Notes: a model not told the origin generated them from the letters alone. Counted from the stretch's first letter, positions 38,696 through 51,972 are shown. The stretch: 64,000 bases of DNA from Dermanyssus gallinae (GCA_003439945.1 QVRM01006816.1:623001-687000), one strand, 5' to 3'. Translations and numbers: made by a program.

Positions 38696-39560
38696 GTATT
38701 TATCTCTTTCCATTTATCTTTAATTCGTTTGTTGTTCGAATTCCTCTTGCAACACTCACAGACACCACTTCTCCCACCGTAGTAATAATAGTCGATCTTA
38801 ATCGGATGCCAACGAGACAAAGATAAGGACGACGACGACGACGACGATAACAACAACGCGATTATGACGAGCTCAACGCCTCGACGCCTCAATAATGTGT
38901 TTGCCTGCTTCGCTCTTCTCAATACCAAGATGCAAATGCTTATATATATATATATATATATATATATACGGTATTTATAAACACATTTTGACCAGTTACT
39001 GCTATTACTCTTAAGTGTGATAGTAAATACGTTATATTCTACGGATAGTTATGACTGCTTCATGTTCACGTTCATCGTCATCATCATTTTGGTGTCGTCT
39101 ATCGTAAGCATATCATATCGAAGTTGTTACGACATGACCGACTGCAACACGACAAACATCGTCTTCGACTACGACGACAACAACAACAATAGCAACAATA
39201 ACAACAACAACAATAATCCCCGAGCCTGACCCTGAGCCGCGGCTACAGCCACAGCAGCGGTGGCGCGGCCCTGTAGCGATAGCGTTGCTATCGAGCCAGC
39301 GTGCACAATACCGTGATGATACCGGCGGCCAGCACGATAACGGTGTCGCACGGATAATATCGGTATCGACTATCGACCGTGGCCACGGCACTGTACAGAC
39401 GGACTGCCTGTTTATCACAGTGCGTGCTATATCAATCACAACAGGTATTGAGCATTGGTGGTTGGTTATGCAGCCAGCCGCGCATCAATGCGACGGCGCC
39501 GGCCCAAAGCTTTAGATGTGCCTCCGTAACACCACTACCGCGGCTTCTGTTGTTGTTGTT

Positions 39561-39650
39561 GCTGTCAACGCTACCGCTGTTTCTGTTGTTGTTGCATCTG
39601 TTGTTGCTGTCAACGCTACCGCTGTTTCTGTTGTTGTTGCTTCTGTTGTA
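39561..39650 (-). repeat. 45-bp tandem duplication in a TTG array
   Basis: GCTGTCAACGCTACCGCTGT starts at 39561 and 39606. The two 45-bp units differ at only two positions. The plus frame shows a 15-residue repeat containing AVNATAVSVVVAS. Confidence 0.9.
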
Positions 39651-40259
39651 GTTGATATTGTTGCTGATGTTGCTACTACTAGCGTTACTGCTTCTGTTGT
39701 TGCTACATTTGCAGACGATGACGACGACGACGCCTAAACGGCCGGCATTAACGGTAGCCCCCCACGCCACCATACTTCGAGCAATTGACTGTCTGGTTGT
39801 TCGTTAACGCTGCCTCTATTGGCGTTGTTATTGTTGTTGTTGTTGTTGTTGTTGATGTTGCTACTGAAAGATGATGATGATGATGTTACTGTTCATTATC
39901 ATGTTGTCGATGGCTACTGATCCTTCAGAACTCGATGATGATGATGATGATAGTGGTGGTGGCGGTGGTGTCGCCAATCAGAGGTAACAAGACGAACTGC
40001 TGACGACTGGCCTGTTTCTTTACTTAGAATGTTGCTAATGATCGAAGATTTACAACAACGACCGTAGCAGCAGCATCAGCAGAACCCCAGCTTAACAATG
40101 ACAACACAACAACAACCATCGCCTACGCTCGCGACGGCTCCGATGCGTTCCCGTAGTAAAGCAACAATGCTAGCAACGGCAATGACAGTGCAACAACAAT
40201 AATAAGAGAATAATCAGCACAACAACGACATGATCGTGGCCAAATTCATCATCAGGTTG

Positions 40260-40560
40260 ATCAACAATACTAACAAAACAAATAACAACAACAAATACGA
40301 AATCAACAACGACAACAACAATGAGACAACAACAATAATAGCAACAATGAGAAACAACAACAACAACAACAACAACGAGCAACGTAAACTAAACAACAAT
40401 AACAACAACAAACACTGGCAACAAGCGATGGCAACGCAACAACGACAGCAACAACAAAAACTATAATCCTAACAACGACAATATTGCAGCAATAACGACG
40501 ACGACGACAATAACAACAACAACAACATTAACAACAAAGACAAAAAAGACAACAAAAAAC
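40260..40560 (+). repeat. Long (CAA)n/(AAC)n array
   Basis: About 300 bp made almost wholly of AAC, AAT and GAC trinucleotides, the longest CAA-type array of the window. Frames read poly-Asn. Confidence 0.9.
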
Positions 40561-41273
40561 AACAACAAATCGTGATAAAGCGATAATTTCATCTCCCCTG
40601 AGTATAAATCTATCACAAATGACTCCCTCGCTCCATTCCTCCCTCCTCTCCGACCAACCGGCCAGCCTGTCTGCATGCTCCTCTCCTCCTCCTCCTCCTA
40701 CACAATCGGAAATCGATCAAACCCAACCGGATCGGATTCGAGATTTGAGATTCGGCTCATAAATTTGAGCGATTTCAAAGCGGCGGCGAACCGTCGCCGT
40801 TGTTGTCGCTGTACGATCACCGAAGCACCAACCGGTAGCAATTGCAGTAGTTGGGGTGTCATATCAAATTCACCGTCTACTACTAGTACACAAGAGCTAG
40901 CGAGACAACGAATCGGAAGGAGAGTTCATCTCGACTCGGGATACATCAGCAGCAGCGGCAGCAGCAATCAACCCCCCCCCCTCTCCCCACAGGCATCGAA
41001 GCAACGTCAAGTGACGGAAGAAACAGTAGGGTATACAAAGAGAAACACAGCAATGCATTAGTACGGTTACCTACAGCCTACAGCGAGCGTCGAAAGGTGA
41101 TACAACGACGAAACTGCTATTTCGACTCACTCCATTCCGGTCACTCAGTGACTAGGTCGATCACGCTCTCGCAGATGAAGAAAAGATACAATTGTATAAC
41201 TACTACGCGACAAATGTATTAGCGCGGGCAAGGGAAACCAAACGAGCGAACGGGAAACTAAGAAGGAGGGACA

Positions 41274-41310
<37 letters not shown>

Positions 41311-41877
41311 GTGTGTGTACAGAGAGAGTTGGCGAGAGATAGAAGGCAAATAAAACAATAGAGAACAAAACTGAAACGTAAAATGCGATGTGGTCATTCG
41401 TTCAGGCCGCTGCTGCTGCTGCAGAGAAACGAACACTTCTGCCTGCCAACTAGTCGCACTTTCGTTTTACAATCTCGAACGAGCATCTCTACTACTAGTA
41501 TGTCTACTATTAGAGCTACGGGCCCGGCCGCGGCCGTCCAATCGGCGGGGTAAATTAATCCTAAACGAATGATGATGCAGGACAGCGTTCCATCGCAGGC
41601 GATTGCGAGATAGAAACCAATTCCGAATGACTGAGGAGGCTGGCAGGAAGAGGTTGACGCGACCTCGCTACTTCGACGGTAACTTGATGACGCGTTTGAC
41701 CACAACAACAACACCAACAACCATATCGACAACAACAGCGTCTACAATTACAGCCACAAAACCAAAACAACAACAACAACAACAAGGTCTACGGTATAAC
41801 GGGAACGTTAACTAGTTAAACGCCAGATGAACGCGAGAGAGAGAAAGAACTGAAGAGTCGTTCAGTTCTCGCACACC

Positions 41878-41906
41878 ACAACTGTGCAGGGGACAAAGCT
41901 ATCCAG

Positions 41907-41946
<40 letters not shown>

Positions 41947-42018
41947 GAGAGAGAAAGAGAGAAAGAGAGAGTGGACACTGGTGTGGTTCGAGATACACTA
42001 CACTACAACTGTGCAGGG
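41878..42018. repeat. 14-bp direct repeats flanking an AT/GA tract
   Basis: ACAACTGTGCAGGG is found at 41878-41891 and again at 42005-42018, flanking an (AT)n-(GA)n segment. Confidence 0.7.
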
Positions 42019-42130
42019 ATGTGTGCATGCATACCGGAGAGTCCGCGGCGGTCGGCGACGGCTTCGAGTGGCCATTGACTCACGACCACCGCCGGTGTGA
42101 AGAACTTAGTTAAAGAGAAAAGACCGCGCG

Positions 42131-42131
<1 letters not shown>

Positions 42132-42177
<46 letters not shown>
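42132..42177. repeat. (AT)n, about 45 bp
   Basis: Perfect AT tract ending AAATATGCATACATAC. Confidence 0.95.
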
Positions 42178-42179
<2 letters not shown>

Positions 42180-42597
42180 TGCATACATACTTACAAACGT
42201 ACAAAGTTTCTCATAGATGCTCGATGCATAAGGAGGATGGAGGGGTAGATGAAAAGAAGTAAATATACAAAAAGTAGATGTACAAACAGCAACAACAACA
42301 ACAACGCCCTCGTTTATATTACATGTGATAATGACGTGGTATGGTGATGGTCAAGGTGCTGATGATAACCATGATGATGATGATGATGATGATGAATATT
42401 ATGAAAATGCAGAAGATGAAGAAAAAGAAACAGAAGCAGAGGAACAAAAGCTGAAGGAAGAAAAATGAGGTGGCGATCGGGGAGAAAACTTCGATGTGTT
42501 CAACCGGCTTGGCGGGCGGGCGGCCGGTCGACCGGCGGCTTCAACGACGCCGCGATGAAGTCGCCGCAGCCATGAAGCCGATGAAGCCATCAGCAGC

Positions 42598-42702
42598 AAG
42601 CAAGCAAACGGACAAATAAACAAATAAACAGTCGAACAAACAAACAAACAAACAGACAGACAGGTGGACAGACATACAGACAGACAGACAGACAGACAAA
42701 CA
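42598..42702 (+). repeat. (ACAA)n/(ACAG)n tetranucleotide array
   Basis: About 105 bp of imperfect tetranucleotides shifting from AAAC/AAAT units to CAGA units. Two minus frames read Cys-Leu-Ser/Val repeats and are artefacts. Confidence 0.9.
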
Positions 42703-43470
42703 CCCCCCACCGTGAAACAAAGTAAACCAACCAGACCAACCAGCAGCAGATGAAGACATCATCTGCTGGTGGTTGTCAGAGGCCGGCATCCAGGCAGGCA
42801 GAGACGTTCGTAGTTCAACACGCTCGCCACTGCTGGGGCCGCCGTTCACTGCTGCTCGAGTAACACTGACTCCCTGACTGACTGATTGATTCGCTGTAGG
42901 CGTCCGTCCGGCCGGTCATCTTGACAATACATAGCACCCGCGCACAAACGCTGCTCAGCAGCAGCAGTAGCGCCAAATACTGGCGTAACAGAAAAAACAG
43001 TAGCAGCAAACAAAAATGGCAAAAAAACGCCTCTCCCACCTTTCGCGCTGCCTAAAAGCTGTTAGCTCACTTGCTGTTTCTCCCCCTTCCTCTATATATA
43101 TATATATATATATCTCTTTCTCTTTCTCTCTCTCTATATATATATATATATCTTGGGCAGCGTTTTTTGCTTTCTTTAGCAAGCCAATGCTTTGGTTTGA
43201 TTGGTTCTTCTTTGTCTTTGCGGGTCACTGGTGTTGCTGGTGTTTACTGGTGCTCGCTGTTTGTTGCTGGTGGTGGTGGTGGTGACGGTGAGGAGCTGCG
43301 CGGTGATGGTAGCGCGGTTTTCGGTTCTGATGAACGCAGTGGTTGGTGCATACAGTGTATAATACAGTTTGCACGCACATGTTGGAGATCATTGGTTATG
43401 TGCTTGAGTGTGTGTCGTGTAGAAGCTATAAGTGTGAAAGGAAGAAGGACCGCTTTGTACAGTTGTGCGC

Positions 43471-43514
<44 letters not shown>
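43471..43514. repeat. (TAA)n, about 14 units
   Basis: Perfect TAA trinucleotide run; a second one lies at 48319-48354. Confidence 0.95.
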
Positions 43515-43516
<2 letters not shown>

Positions 43517-44422
43517 CAGCATGATATATAAATGTATCAACTATAACCTTAACGTGATGTCATGTATGAATGCATGCATAAAGCGGTAAACCGGTCAAAA
43601 CAACAGTAGGAACGTTGATAATGACAATATCAAAATGAGTGCATAACAACAATAACAACGACAATGTACATACTGTACAAATTGCTAAATTTAACATCCA
43701 ACACAAAAGCTCGACATTGTATTTTTGTTTTTTTAAAAACACGTTTTTTCTAAACATTTCATTGACGAAGACCACCAGCGCGACGTCTGTAAGAAGACGA
43801 AGAAGAAGAAGAAGGAGAAGAAGAAGACAGGGTAAAGGAAAAAGAAGAAAGAACAGCGAGAGAAATAATGACTAAAAAACGAGAGAAAGCGCGATGGTGG
43901 AGGGGGCGAAGGTGGGCAAAACAGGGCGAGAAGAGCACACATAGGGCACAAGCAAATAGTCTCGTGAATAAGACGAGCTCACAGCGCTGCGTGTTCGCTA
44001 TGGACGCCCTCGACAGTCCGGTGGCGACGACCCTGGCTGCGGACGTACGAGGCGGCCCGCGCTCATGGCTCTACAGCCGGGGCGGCGGCGGGGATACGCT
44101 ATGACGGCCACACACAGAGTGAGAGACGACGCGTCCCGGGGTCCGTCACGTCGACGGGCCTCCATCGCCGTCCAGCCATTGAGATTAAGTAAACAGTCAT
44201 CACCAACGCTCTCGCGATCACTGCGAAGACTGCTACGGCTGCTTCTACTTACTAGAACTAGTACTAAGACTGCTACTACTACTACTACTACTACGAATAT
44301 TAGCCAGCCTGTAGCTTTCGGCCGTTCACCCATTCTTCCACTCCATCCCATATATCTATCCTATCTCTTAGGCTCTCCGACAGACAAATTAAGACGCTGA
44401 GAGCTAAAAAATCTGTATGTAT

Positions 44423-44447
44423 GTATATATATATATATACATATGAA

Positions 44448-44492
<45 letters not shown>
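44423..44492. repeat. (AT)n with an ATACATATGA break
   Basis: Two AT blocks separated by about 15 bp, total about 70 bp. Confidence 0.95.
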
Positions 44493-44495
<3 letters not shown>

Positions 44496-46523
44496 AAGCT
44501 TACAGTCTGCCATCTTGTATAAATGCGAAAGAATAGAAAGAATAAAGGCTACTTGGCCGCCAATCTCGACGACCCTAGAGCAAACGAAGTGCGTGTGCAT
44601 CCACCGTTCATACCTAACACTCTCTATTGAAGCGCGGCAGACAGTCGGACGGCAATCCATCAATAACGAACAGCCGACATCTCAGCAAGTGAGCAGTCTC
44701 TTTCGGAAGCCTTTCGTACAAAGTACGTCTAGAGAAATATACAAACTAACAAAAGAGTCGAGATATGTGAAAAGCACGCACGCACACATGCATATTTGGC
44801 TATGCGTCGACAAATGTTGGCTTCTGGCTACTCTTCTTAGTCTTCAATCCTAGCCAACAGAAGTATGAGCATCACCATCATCAACACTTCATTTAGAATC
44901 AATGGCCCATAGCGTTCATCATCGATATCCGCCAGAGTGTTCGCCAGAGACACCCAAAGGTCCCAAAGGTTTCGCTAAACGTTTTGCCGGCGTCGCACTA
45001 ACAACACCGTCGTAACAACAAAATAAAAATAAACATCCACAACTCGATGGCGAAAGTGCGCGCCTGTACGAGAAAGTTTCGATCCCACAGTCGGTTCAGA
45101 GAAAATGTGACAGCCTCGTCGTGCCGCGCGAAACGCAGCACGCAAGAGTCTCCACGAACTAGGCTCGAGAAGACCAAAAAAAAAGACGAACCACGACAAC
45201 AACAACGACAACAACACCAATAACAATAATAAACAACATTAGGAGCTACTTGCTAAGTGAACTCCGTTTGTTAAGATAAGTTGCCACTATATACATATTT
45301 TTAAAAAAATTGTTCTTTGTGACCGCACGACTCTACCTCCAGATAAATATACAAATCCATTTCCACTTAGCTTCCATCTGGAGGACCGTCTAGCAACTCA
45401 ACTAAGTGGCCGTCGTTCAAAAGGTCTATAAAACAGAGACAATTCGGTTCCTAGCTGAGATGCCAGCCAAACGCTGAGCTAGGGTTAAAGGCGCATCATG
45501 GGCAAACCCGTATTCATTCATCGTACCGCTTCCGATCTCCGCAGTCACGTGGACCGGGACCATACGTCGGCCGTATATAACAGACGGAGCCAGTTAACCA
45601 ATCCGGCTGAGGTCTGCACGCGTCCCTTCAGACTACTAACGAGAAAGAAAAAATACGCGGACACAATTTGCGTTTTGTTTAAACGGTTGCTTGGTTTTAC
45701 ACACATCACATCCGCTTTTGGACTAACTCCTTTCTAAGGCCTCCTCTAATGAAAGAGGCATCATCCACACACACACACACACACATATATATACACGCAT
45801 CGAATACGAATGGTATGTGTTGTCCGAAGGGGAAGAACGTAACAACGTGCTTAATTCGAGTGCTGTTCGCACCTGTACCACAGTCGGAGAAGCGAAATCA
45901 TGGCCCGAAAAAGAAACCTGGAAAAGTGGTTGCTTACAAACCAACATCCTCTGCACGATGGTACTTGTTCCTAATCAAATCGTTCCCCCGTAAAGGTCAG
46001 GCCAGGTCTGGCTCAATATTATTGATGATGAAACGGACAGACAGACAAACCGACAGATCGACTACACAGCGAGAGCATAGTGCCGAGAAAAATACCCCCA
46101 TCCCATCCTAGTGCAAGTGTCCAAGTTAATAATAGTACTTTCACCCCCTGAAGGGTATCGGAAAAGGTGAATGCCGTAATAACCTTGTCGTTGCTGACAA
46201 CAATGATGTCGCGCTATGCGCTAATATAGCCGATGACAGATTACATTGCGGAATTCACGCCTCCGCTCAGTTTATCAAGCAAAGCGTTCATCACGCTAAG
46301 CAGGCGTGCGACGTTCGTTCGAACGCTCACACCGTCTGAATGTCTCGACGGGTCCCCGCGCCTATACAAACCAGCGGCTCAGATGGCTTAGAAGGGACGG
46401 CCGATAACAACACAATTAGCGGAACTAGAGCAATGACAACACTTTCTCGGCTATTCGTGATCTGGCCACGTCGATCGTCTCGTCGATTAACGCAACGCTT
46501 TCACTCAGTTCTTCTACACTCCC

Positions 46524-46525
<2 letters not shown>

Positions 46526-46567
<42 letters not shown>

Positions 46568-46575
46568 TATATATA
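46526..46575. repeat. (AT)n followed by (GA)n
   Basis: AT tract with one AATA break, then AGAGAGAGAGAG. Confidence 0.95.
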
Positions 46576-47689
46576 GAGAGAGAGAGTAGAGAGATAGTAG
46601 TCACGCGGTATGTTATAATAATTATTTCTATTATTATTATTCGTCACCTATGACGACAACTAACATGTGTGCGTATGCCTATGCAAACATCTTCACTTGC
46701 ACGTTCATTCCACGCCGCCACACTCTGTCTAGATATCGCAGGCTAGATGCGTCGTGTCTCCATGCATTATTGGTGAGTATGCCTACCTGTAACTAGTAGT
46801 ATTACACTCGCTATAGTAGTGGAAGTTATGGATTGATCAATCGATCAATTAATTAACTCACAGGTGGGCGGGTGCTGCGTGAGGTTGCCCCTGGGGTCGT
46901 CTAGGGGCTAACGCGTTGTTACTACTAGGCAAATTGAGCTTATGCAGCAGTTGGCGACAGCAGCACCTCCACTTGAGCACTATGGGACGAAAGACGAAAC
47001 CACGACAAGGGAAAAGAAAGTGAAGAAAACGAAGAAGATAATGAGAAGAAGACCGACGGCGACGACGACGACGACTACGACTTGCAGCAAGGGCGCGAAC
47101 GACGCCCGGACACGTTTGGCGGCATGAAGCGGCATGTCGCAGACCCAAAGCAACCATAAGCAAGCACAATGCTGCTAGGTAGGTCAATCATATCTAGGGA
47201 TGCCGCACCCCCGTGTAGCCGATACGCACGATAGTCAGTCAGTGAGTGACTAAACGGACAAACGACATCGAGACACATTGAGGCGGGGAGAGAGAGATAG
47301 AGTGAGAGCCCAAGGAGAAAAACGCAAGGGACGTCAAGAGAGAGACAGAGAGAAAGAGAGGGGGAGAGAAAACCATCTAAACTATATCGAGCTAGACTAG
47401 AGCATCATCATAACAGCGTCGTTGGTCTGTATCGTTGACGAGTTGTGCATTGTCGTTGCTGCTGCCGCCGCCGGCGCCGGTCGCCCCGATACCGCGGCCT
47501 ACTCCCTCCCTGTAAGGGCCGACAAGTGGTGATCTTTTGCTCTCCAGCTGCCCCAGGCCCACTAGTTGGTAAGGAAAGGCGCCGTCGAAGGCGCATGCTG
47601 AATAGGGTGACACAAGAACGAGACTGTTGTTAACAGCTCTGGCTGGCCAGCTTGCTCACTCGAACAAAGCGTGGGAACCATACACGCCA

Positions 47690-47850
47690 CAGCGACAACA
47701 ACAGCAACAACAAACGATGACCACCACGACGACGACAACAACAACAGCAGCAGCAGCAAGTGCAATAACACCAATCACGAGGAATGAAATAACAACAACA
47801 ACAACAACACCAATCACGAGGAATGCAATAACAACAACAACAACAACCAG
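47690..47850 (+). repeat. CAA array with a 39-bp duplication
   Basis: CCAATCACGAGGAATG plus AAATAACAACAA occurs at 47771 and again at 47810, one base different, inside a CAA/CAG/GAC array. Confidence 0.85.
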
Positions 47851-48318
47851 TCAAATAACCGCGATTACGTCGCCAGTTATAACTGTAACCACATTAAGAG
47901 AACAATGACGAAAACACCAACAACAAAAGTGGGAACAACTATAAAATGCAAATAATAGTAATATAGTAATAATTCTCCTTAACGTCAATAACAGCAAGAG
48001 CAACTCGATTATAAAGTGTGTATGTGTGTGGAAGGCCAGTTTCGATGTCATGGGAGCTGTCGACTATGCCCTAACCATGCCCATTCGAGAATAGGCCGCC
48101 GGAATGTCTGTATGTCTGTGTGTATGTGTAACATAGCTGTTTGTTTGCACAGTACCGTCGCGTTGGGATCGAGATCAAGCGGAGTTTCGTTCGTTACTTA
48201 TTACTCATAGCCACAGACAGATACTAGCATTCTGGCTAAAGCTATCAGCTGTCTGCCACACAAAATAAGCGAACCTGTGTGCAGCCAGGAACACCTAGAC
48301 CTCAATCTATAAAAAAAC

Positions 48319-48354
<36 letters not shown>
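48319..48354. repeat. (TAA)n, about 12 units
   Basis: Pure TAA run ending TCATCATC. Confidence 0.95.
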
Positions 48355-48918
48355 CATCATCTTTATATAATATACGAGCGGTACAATGTCGATTTACTCG
48401 CGAGTGGGTAACAACTATTCAGGGTGTCTTGGCAGTTCGGTTTGCTCAGAAGAAGTGCTCCTTCTTAGGCGTCAAACGCGTTATGCGCTGGTCACGTCAT
48501 TCGTCGAAAGGTGCGTTCACTCATTAGCCATTTGTTATGACTTTCTTAGAGGAGGGTTTTTCGATCACAGCTAAAGCCAATACGCCTTCCGGCATGACTC
48601 GGGACGGCCCGACGAGATTCAGTACCAAAACCGAACCTCTTGTGTGGGATCGCCCGGTACAACAATGAATGATTAAGGCTCTGTAGTATCGTATCGATAA
48701 CAGGAACAAGGCGACCGCAATAACAACAGCAACGCACTCATTGCGTGCGTGTTGCGATCGTTAAAGTGAATTGGCAGCATAAGCTACGAATATATACTAC
48801 GTACTATTTGCCACTATGGTTGAATGAACGTCGCCACACACGGCAACGTACCAATCGAACAGCAACATCGAGACTTCCATTTACTATGTTCTCTATTTCG
48901 GTCTCTCTTTAAACACAC

Positions 48919-48921
<3 letters not shown>

Positions 48922-48959
<38 letters not shown>
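48922..48959. repeat. (AT)n, about 38 bp
   Basis: Perfect AT tract after ACACACACA. Confidence 0.95.
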
Positions 48960-48961
<2 letters not shown>

Positions 48962-50100
48962 TCCATCTAAGCTTCTAGTCCACCACGGCTCTCTGTGTCC
49001 CTCTTTGGCTGTCCAAGAAGCACGCGCTTTAAGCAAATCGCTCTCGTAAATTTCTTCGTGTGAGAACGACGCTATGATTCATTTAGGTGTGAACAGATTT
49101 TCTAGGCTAGGCAGTATCAAAGCGATCAACGCGTCGTTGCCGTCCCCCCTGTTTCGCTCTCGTGCGCGCTCGTTCATTCTCTCAGTCTGTGGATACCGCA
49201 ACGGCCAACTTCGACTTAGCTGGTCAGTCGGTTCCAGCGTCCCGACGGCTGTTTGTTAGTCGAACGTTTGACTAATACCCCCCACAGCCTTACTAACTAT
49301 TGCGCAATGCGTCTGGGTGTGAAAAATCAAATCAAACGCTAATATTGAATTGTATGTTTGCCCGTATAAATCCGGCGTGTTCGTACGTTACTATATGTAT
49401 GCACGTTTGCGCATGCATATACCCTAGTCGTCGACGTATTCGAGTCGAGTATGCATGCTTAAAGGCGCGAATCGTATGAATCAACATACTCGGGCAGATT
49501 TTTCTTCCTATTTGTTAGCTTGCTCTCTTTTAGACTAAATGTACACACACTACTACACCAAATAGTTCTACTAGTACACCCGTCAACGAAACGAAGAATC
49601 ACGAAGACGCGCTTTACTGTCCCGCTTGACGGCGAACCGGCCTACTCAGCAAGCTCTGGTCGGCTAGCTGAGTGACACGCAATACTTTATCGGCACTTTA
49701 ACGACAATAATAATCACATCATTACAATGTCCGGTGGCGATTCACTCACTGTTGCTGCTACGTCGACTAGTTATGTTACTACCAGAAAACGACAGTAAGG
49801 CAGGACGGAAAATACAGACGGACAACGTGCGGATCCATCATGCCCTACAGTATACTTCGTCCCCAGGCCGTCTCCGACTCTGAGATGAGCTCCGAGATCG
49901 CGTCCATTGTGGCCGCAACATTCGAACCGAGCTTAGCCGAAACGACGGCTCAGTGGGTGGACCGTGAACTCGCTTGAATCGCCAGATGTGGTGGTCCATA
50001 ATCATATGTGTGTGTGTCTATGCCTATATGTTTAGCAATCGGTCCAAATCGTCTTTTGTGTCTACCTAGATGACTGACTCTCTCAGGTGATGACACATAC

Positions 50101-50213
50101 CGTCCACCGATGATAAATGGGTATGCTGAGCGTGACTGCCATGTCACGGTTGTTCTGTTTGCCGCCAAAATCTGGGACGACGTCCGAGACAGTTTCACCG
50201 AGCGTGCAATTGC
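50101..50213 (-). CDS. Ser: Notch ligand exon 3: MNNL segment NCTLG to RWT
   Basis: This is a 113-nt exon with acceptor TTGGATTTCAG| and donor GGACG|GTATGTG. Exon 2 ends in C and this exon starts GC, making an Arg codon before NCTLGETVSDVVPDFGG. That block corresponds to the C-T/S-Y/F-G...V-x-P-V-L-G segment of Notch ligands. It ends LSIPIYHRWT, equivalent to the LPF-x-F-x-W block just before the F-T/S-L-I-V-E-A-W strand. That strand is absent, so it must be on the next exon, beginning in phase 0. The frame is too short to stand out as an ORF; it was found by following the splice phase from exon 2. Confidence 0.82.
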
Positions 50214-50368
50214 CTGAAATCCAACGCACAAGCTGGTATTTTGTACATACTCATTTCACTTTTTATTAATCATAATTTTTCACCGCTATTATGGTTTCCA
50301 CAAACTTCATCATTATGATTCTTATTATTATTCGTAGGATATAAGATAATGTTAATGCGACCCCCATA

Positions 50369-50418
<50 letters not shown>

Positions 50419-50807
50419 CATAGGTGAGGAATCAGCAATGCGAAGAGAGAGAGAAAAATAATGAAACATAACTCACGGTATTCGACGCGTGCATATCGTT
50501 GGTACTCTTTGAGGCAGAGTCGAAAGTAGGTGTTACAGATCGACCCGACTGGGCATCGGCGGCCGTCCATTGGACCTGTTGACAAACAACAACGAATCAA
50601 TGTTATTCTTGTTTTGCTCTACCTTTGAGAGTTACGGGCATGCAGTCACGCCCATCCACATACACCGCGTTTTATTCGCCAGTTTATGGCGCCACTATAG
50701 ATGACATCACAACCAAGAATCCCTGCGTTTGACATGAGCGTGATCAAAAACGTGTTAAGCATATCTTTTTTGACACGATTTCTGCTTTTAGCCACATAAA
50801 ATACGCG

Positions 50808-50846
<39 letters not shown>

Positions 50847-50996
50847 AAAAAGACGGAAGAGAACAATAAAAGTTGAATAACCTATCGCCACGCACATCAT
50901 GTCGTGCATGAATATACGTCGGCCACCAGACATATAACAAATGCATATATGTGGCGCATTCTAGATTAGCGAGTATGCATGTGTGTATATATATAT

Positions 50997-51037
<41 letters not shown>

Positions 51038-51887
51038 ATATATATATATATATATATAAATATGAATAGGGAAGAGATGGCAGGAAACAACAAAAGTTGA
51101 ATAACCCACTTATAATACTTAATAAATCTCACACTAATATTAGTTAACCTTGCGAGATATATATATATATATATATATAATGCGGCGTTAGCCTACACTA
51201 TCAACCCATAAGGTAAGAGAATTGCCTGCTTTGTTTAAGTTGTGATTGTTTCGTCGTTGTAATACATGTTGTCTATTATAGTTTGTTTCGTTAGTGTATC
51301 GTTTCGTTCAGTTAACCTCCTCTTGTTAACACTAAATACCGTCTATCATTAATTAGCTCGACTTTAATTCCTTGCTGATGTTATCGTGTAGCGGCGTGTT
51401 AGCGCAGTAATAGTCATACTAACAGAAGCAATAACAATGCTATTTACGTTTGCCCATCAGCTATTTGCCTGTTTGATCGCTAAATCATTGTTTTTTTTGC
51501 CTTTTGCAGGCCTAAACACCGTCTACGTGGCTGAACGTTGGCGGGACGTGCACGGTTAAATCACTGTCTGAGATGTAAAATATATTCGTAATGCGCGCCT
51601 GTACACATTTACTAGCTACAAATGTAGCTAGTAAATTGTTTCCTAGGGGGGGGGGGTGATTAAGATCAGTTGTATTGCTTTACAAATACGCGAGCAAACA
51701 CGCACAATTTTTTTGGGTTTTCTTTTCGGCAACTAGATTAGCAGCAGCGAAAACAAAAAACTACAAACCGAGAAAAATAACGGACGCCCTGCAACACCCT
51801 GAACCCCGTGGAGCAGACACAACAGACAGTAGCCGTCCCGTGGATACAACTTGTATTGGCGACAACAAGCGCCGTGCTAGGCACTTT

Positions 51888-51972
<85 letters not shown>

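Larger units (their letters stand above)
33693..42596. other. Non-coding stretch
   Basis: Contains GA, AT, CAA/TTG and TTA arrays, two exact or near-exact tandem duplications (36702 and 39561), C-rich DNA at 38103-38123 and a GC-rich segment with inverted and direct repeats at 38400-38620. 35330-35860 is complex AT-rich DNA with a doubtful mariner remnant. 40680-41200 is complex DNA without a recognised gene. Confidence 0.55.
42703..50100. other. Non-coding; possibly intron 3 of the Notch ligand
   Basis: If the gene continues, its next exon should start in phase 0 below 50100. I scanned for the FTLI-EAW strand, the DSL motif and EGF cysteines and found no convincing exon. Repeats include (TAA)n at 43471-43514 and 48319-48354, AT at 44423-44492, 46526-46575 and 48922-48959, an AAG run at 43796-43830 and CAA duplications at 47690-47850. 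49250-50100 is complex DNA. Confidence 0.5.

Noticed and set aside
38760..38830. Minus-strand IDYYYYGG considered as the YYG start of a DSL domain
   Set aside because: No preceding cysteine and no FGH or GW-x-G-x-x-C downstream; part of a TAA-type repeat.
40210..40290. Minus-strand QPDDEFGHDH resembling the RDD-x-FGH core of a DSL domain
   Set aside because: None of the required cysteines surround it and the flanks are (GTT)n valine runs from a CAA array.
42399..42849. Cys-rich minus frames (CLSVCLSVCLS) suggestive of a secreted Cys-rich protein
   Set aside because: Direct translation of a CAGA/ACAA tetranucleotide array.
46858..47187. Minus-strand signal-peptide-like frame beginning TYLAALCLLMVALGL
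   Set aside because: Starts at TTG, quickly becomes an Arg run from a GAC/GTC repeat, and has no recognisable domain.
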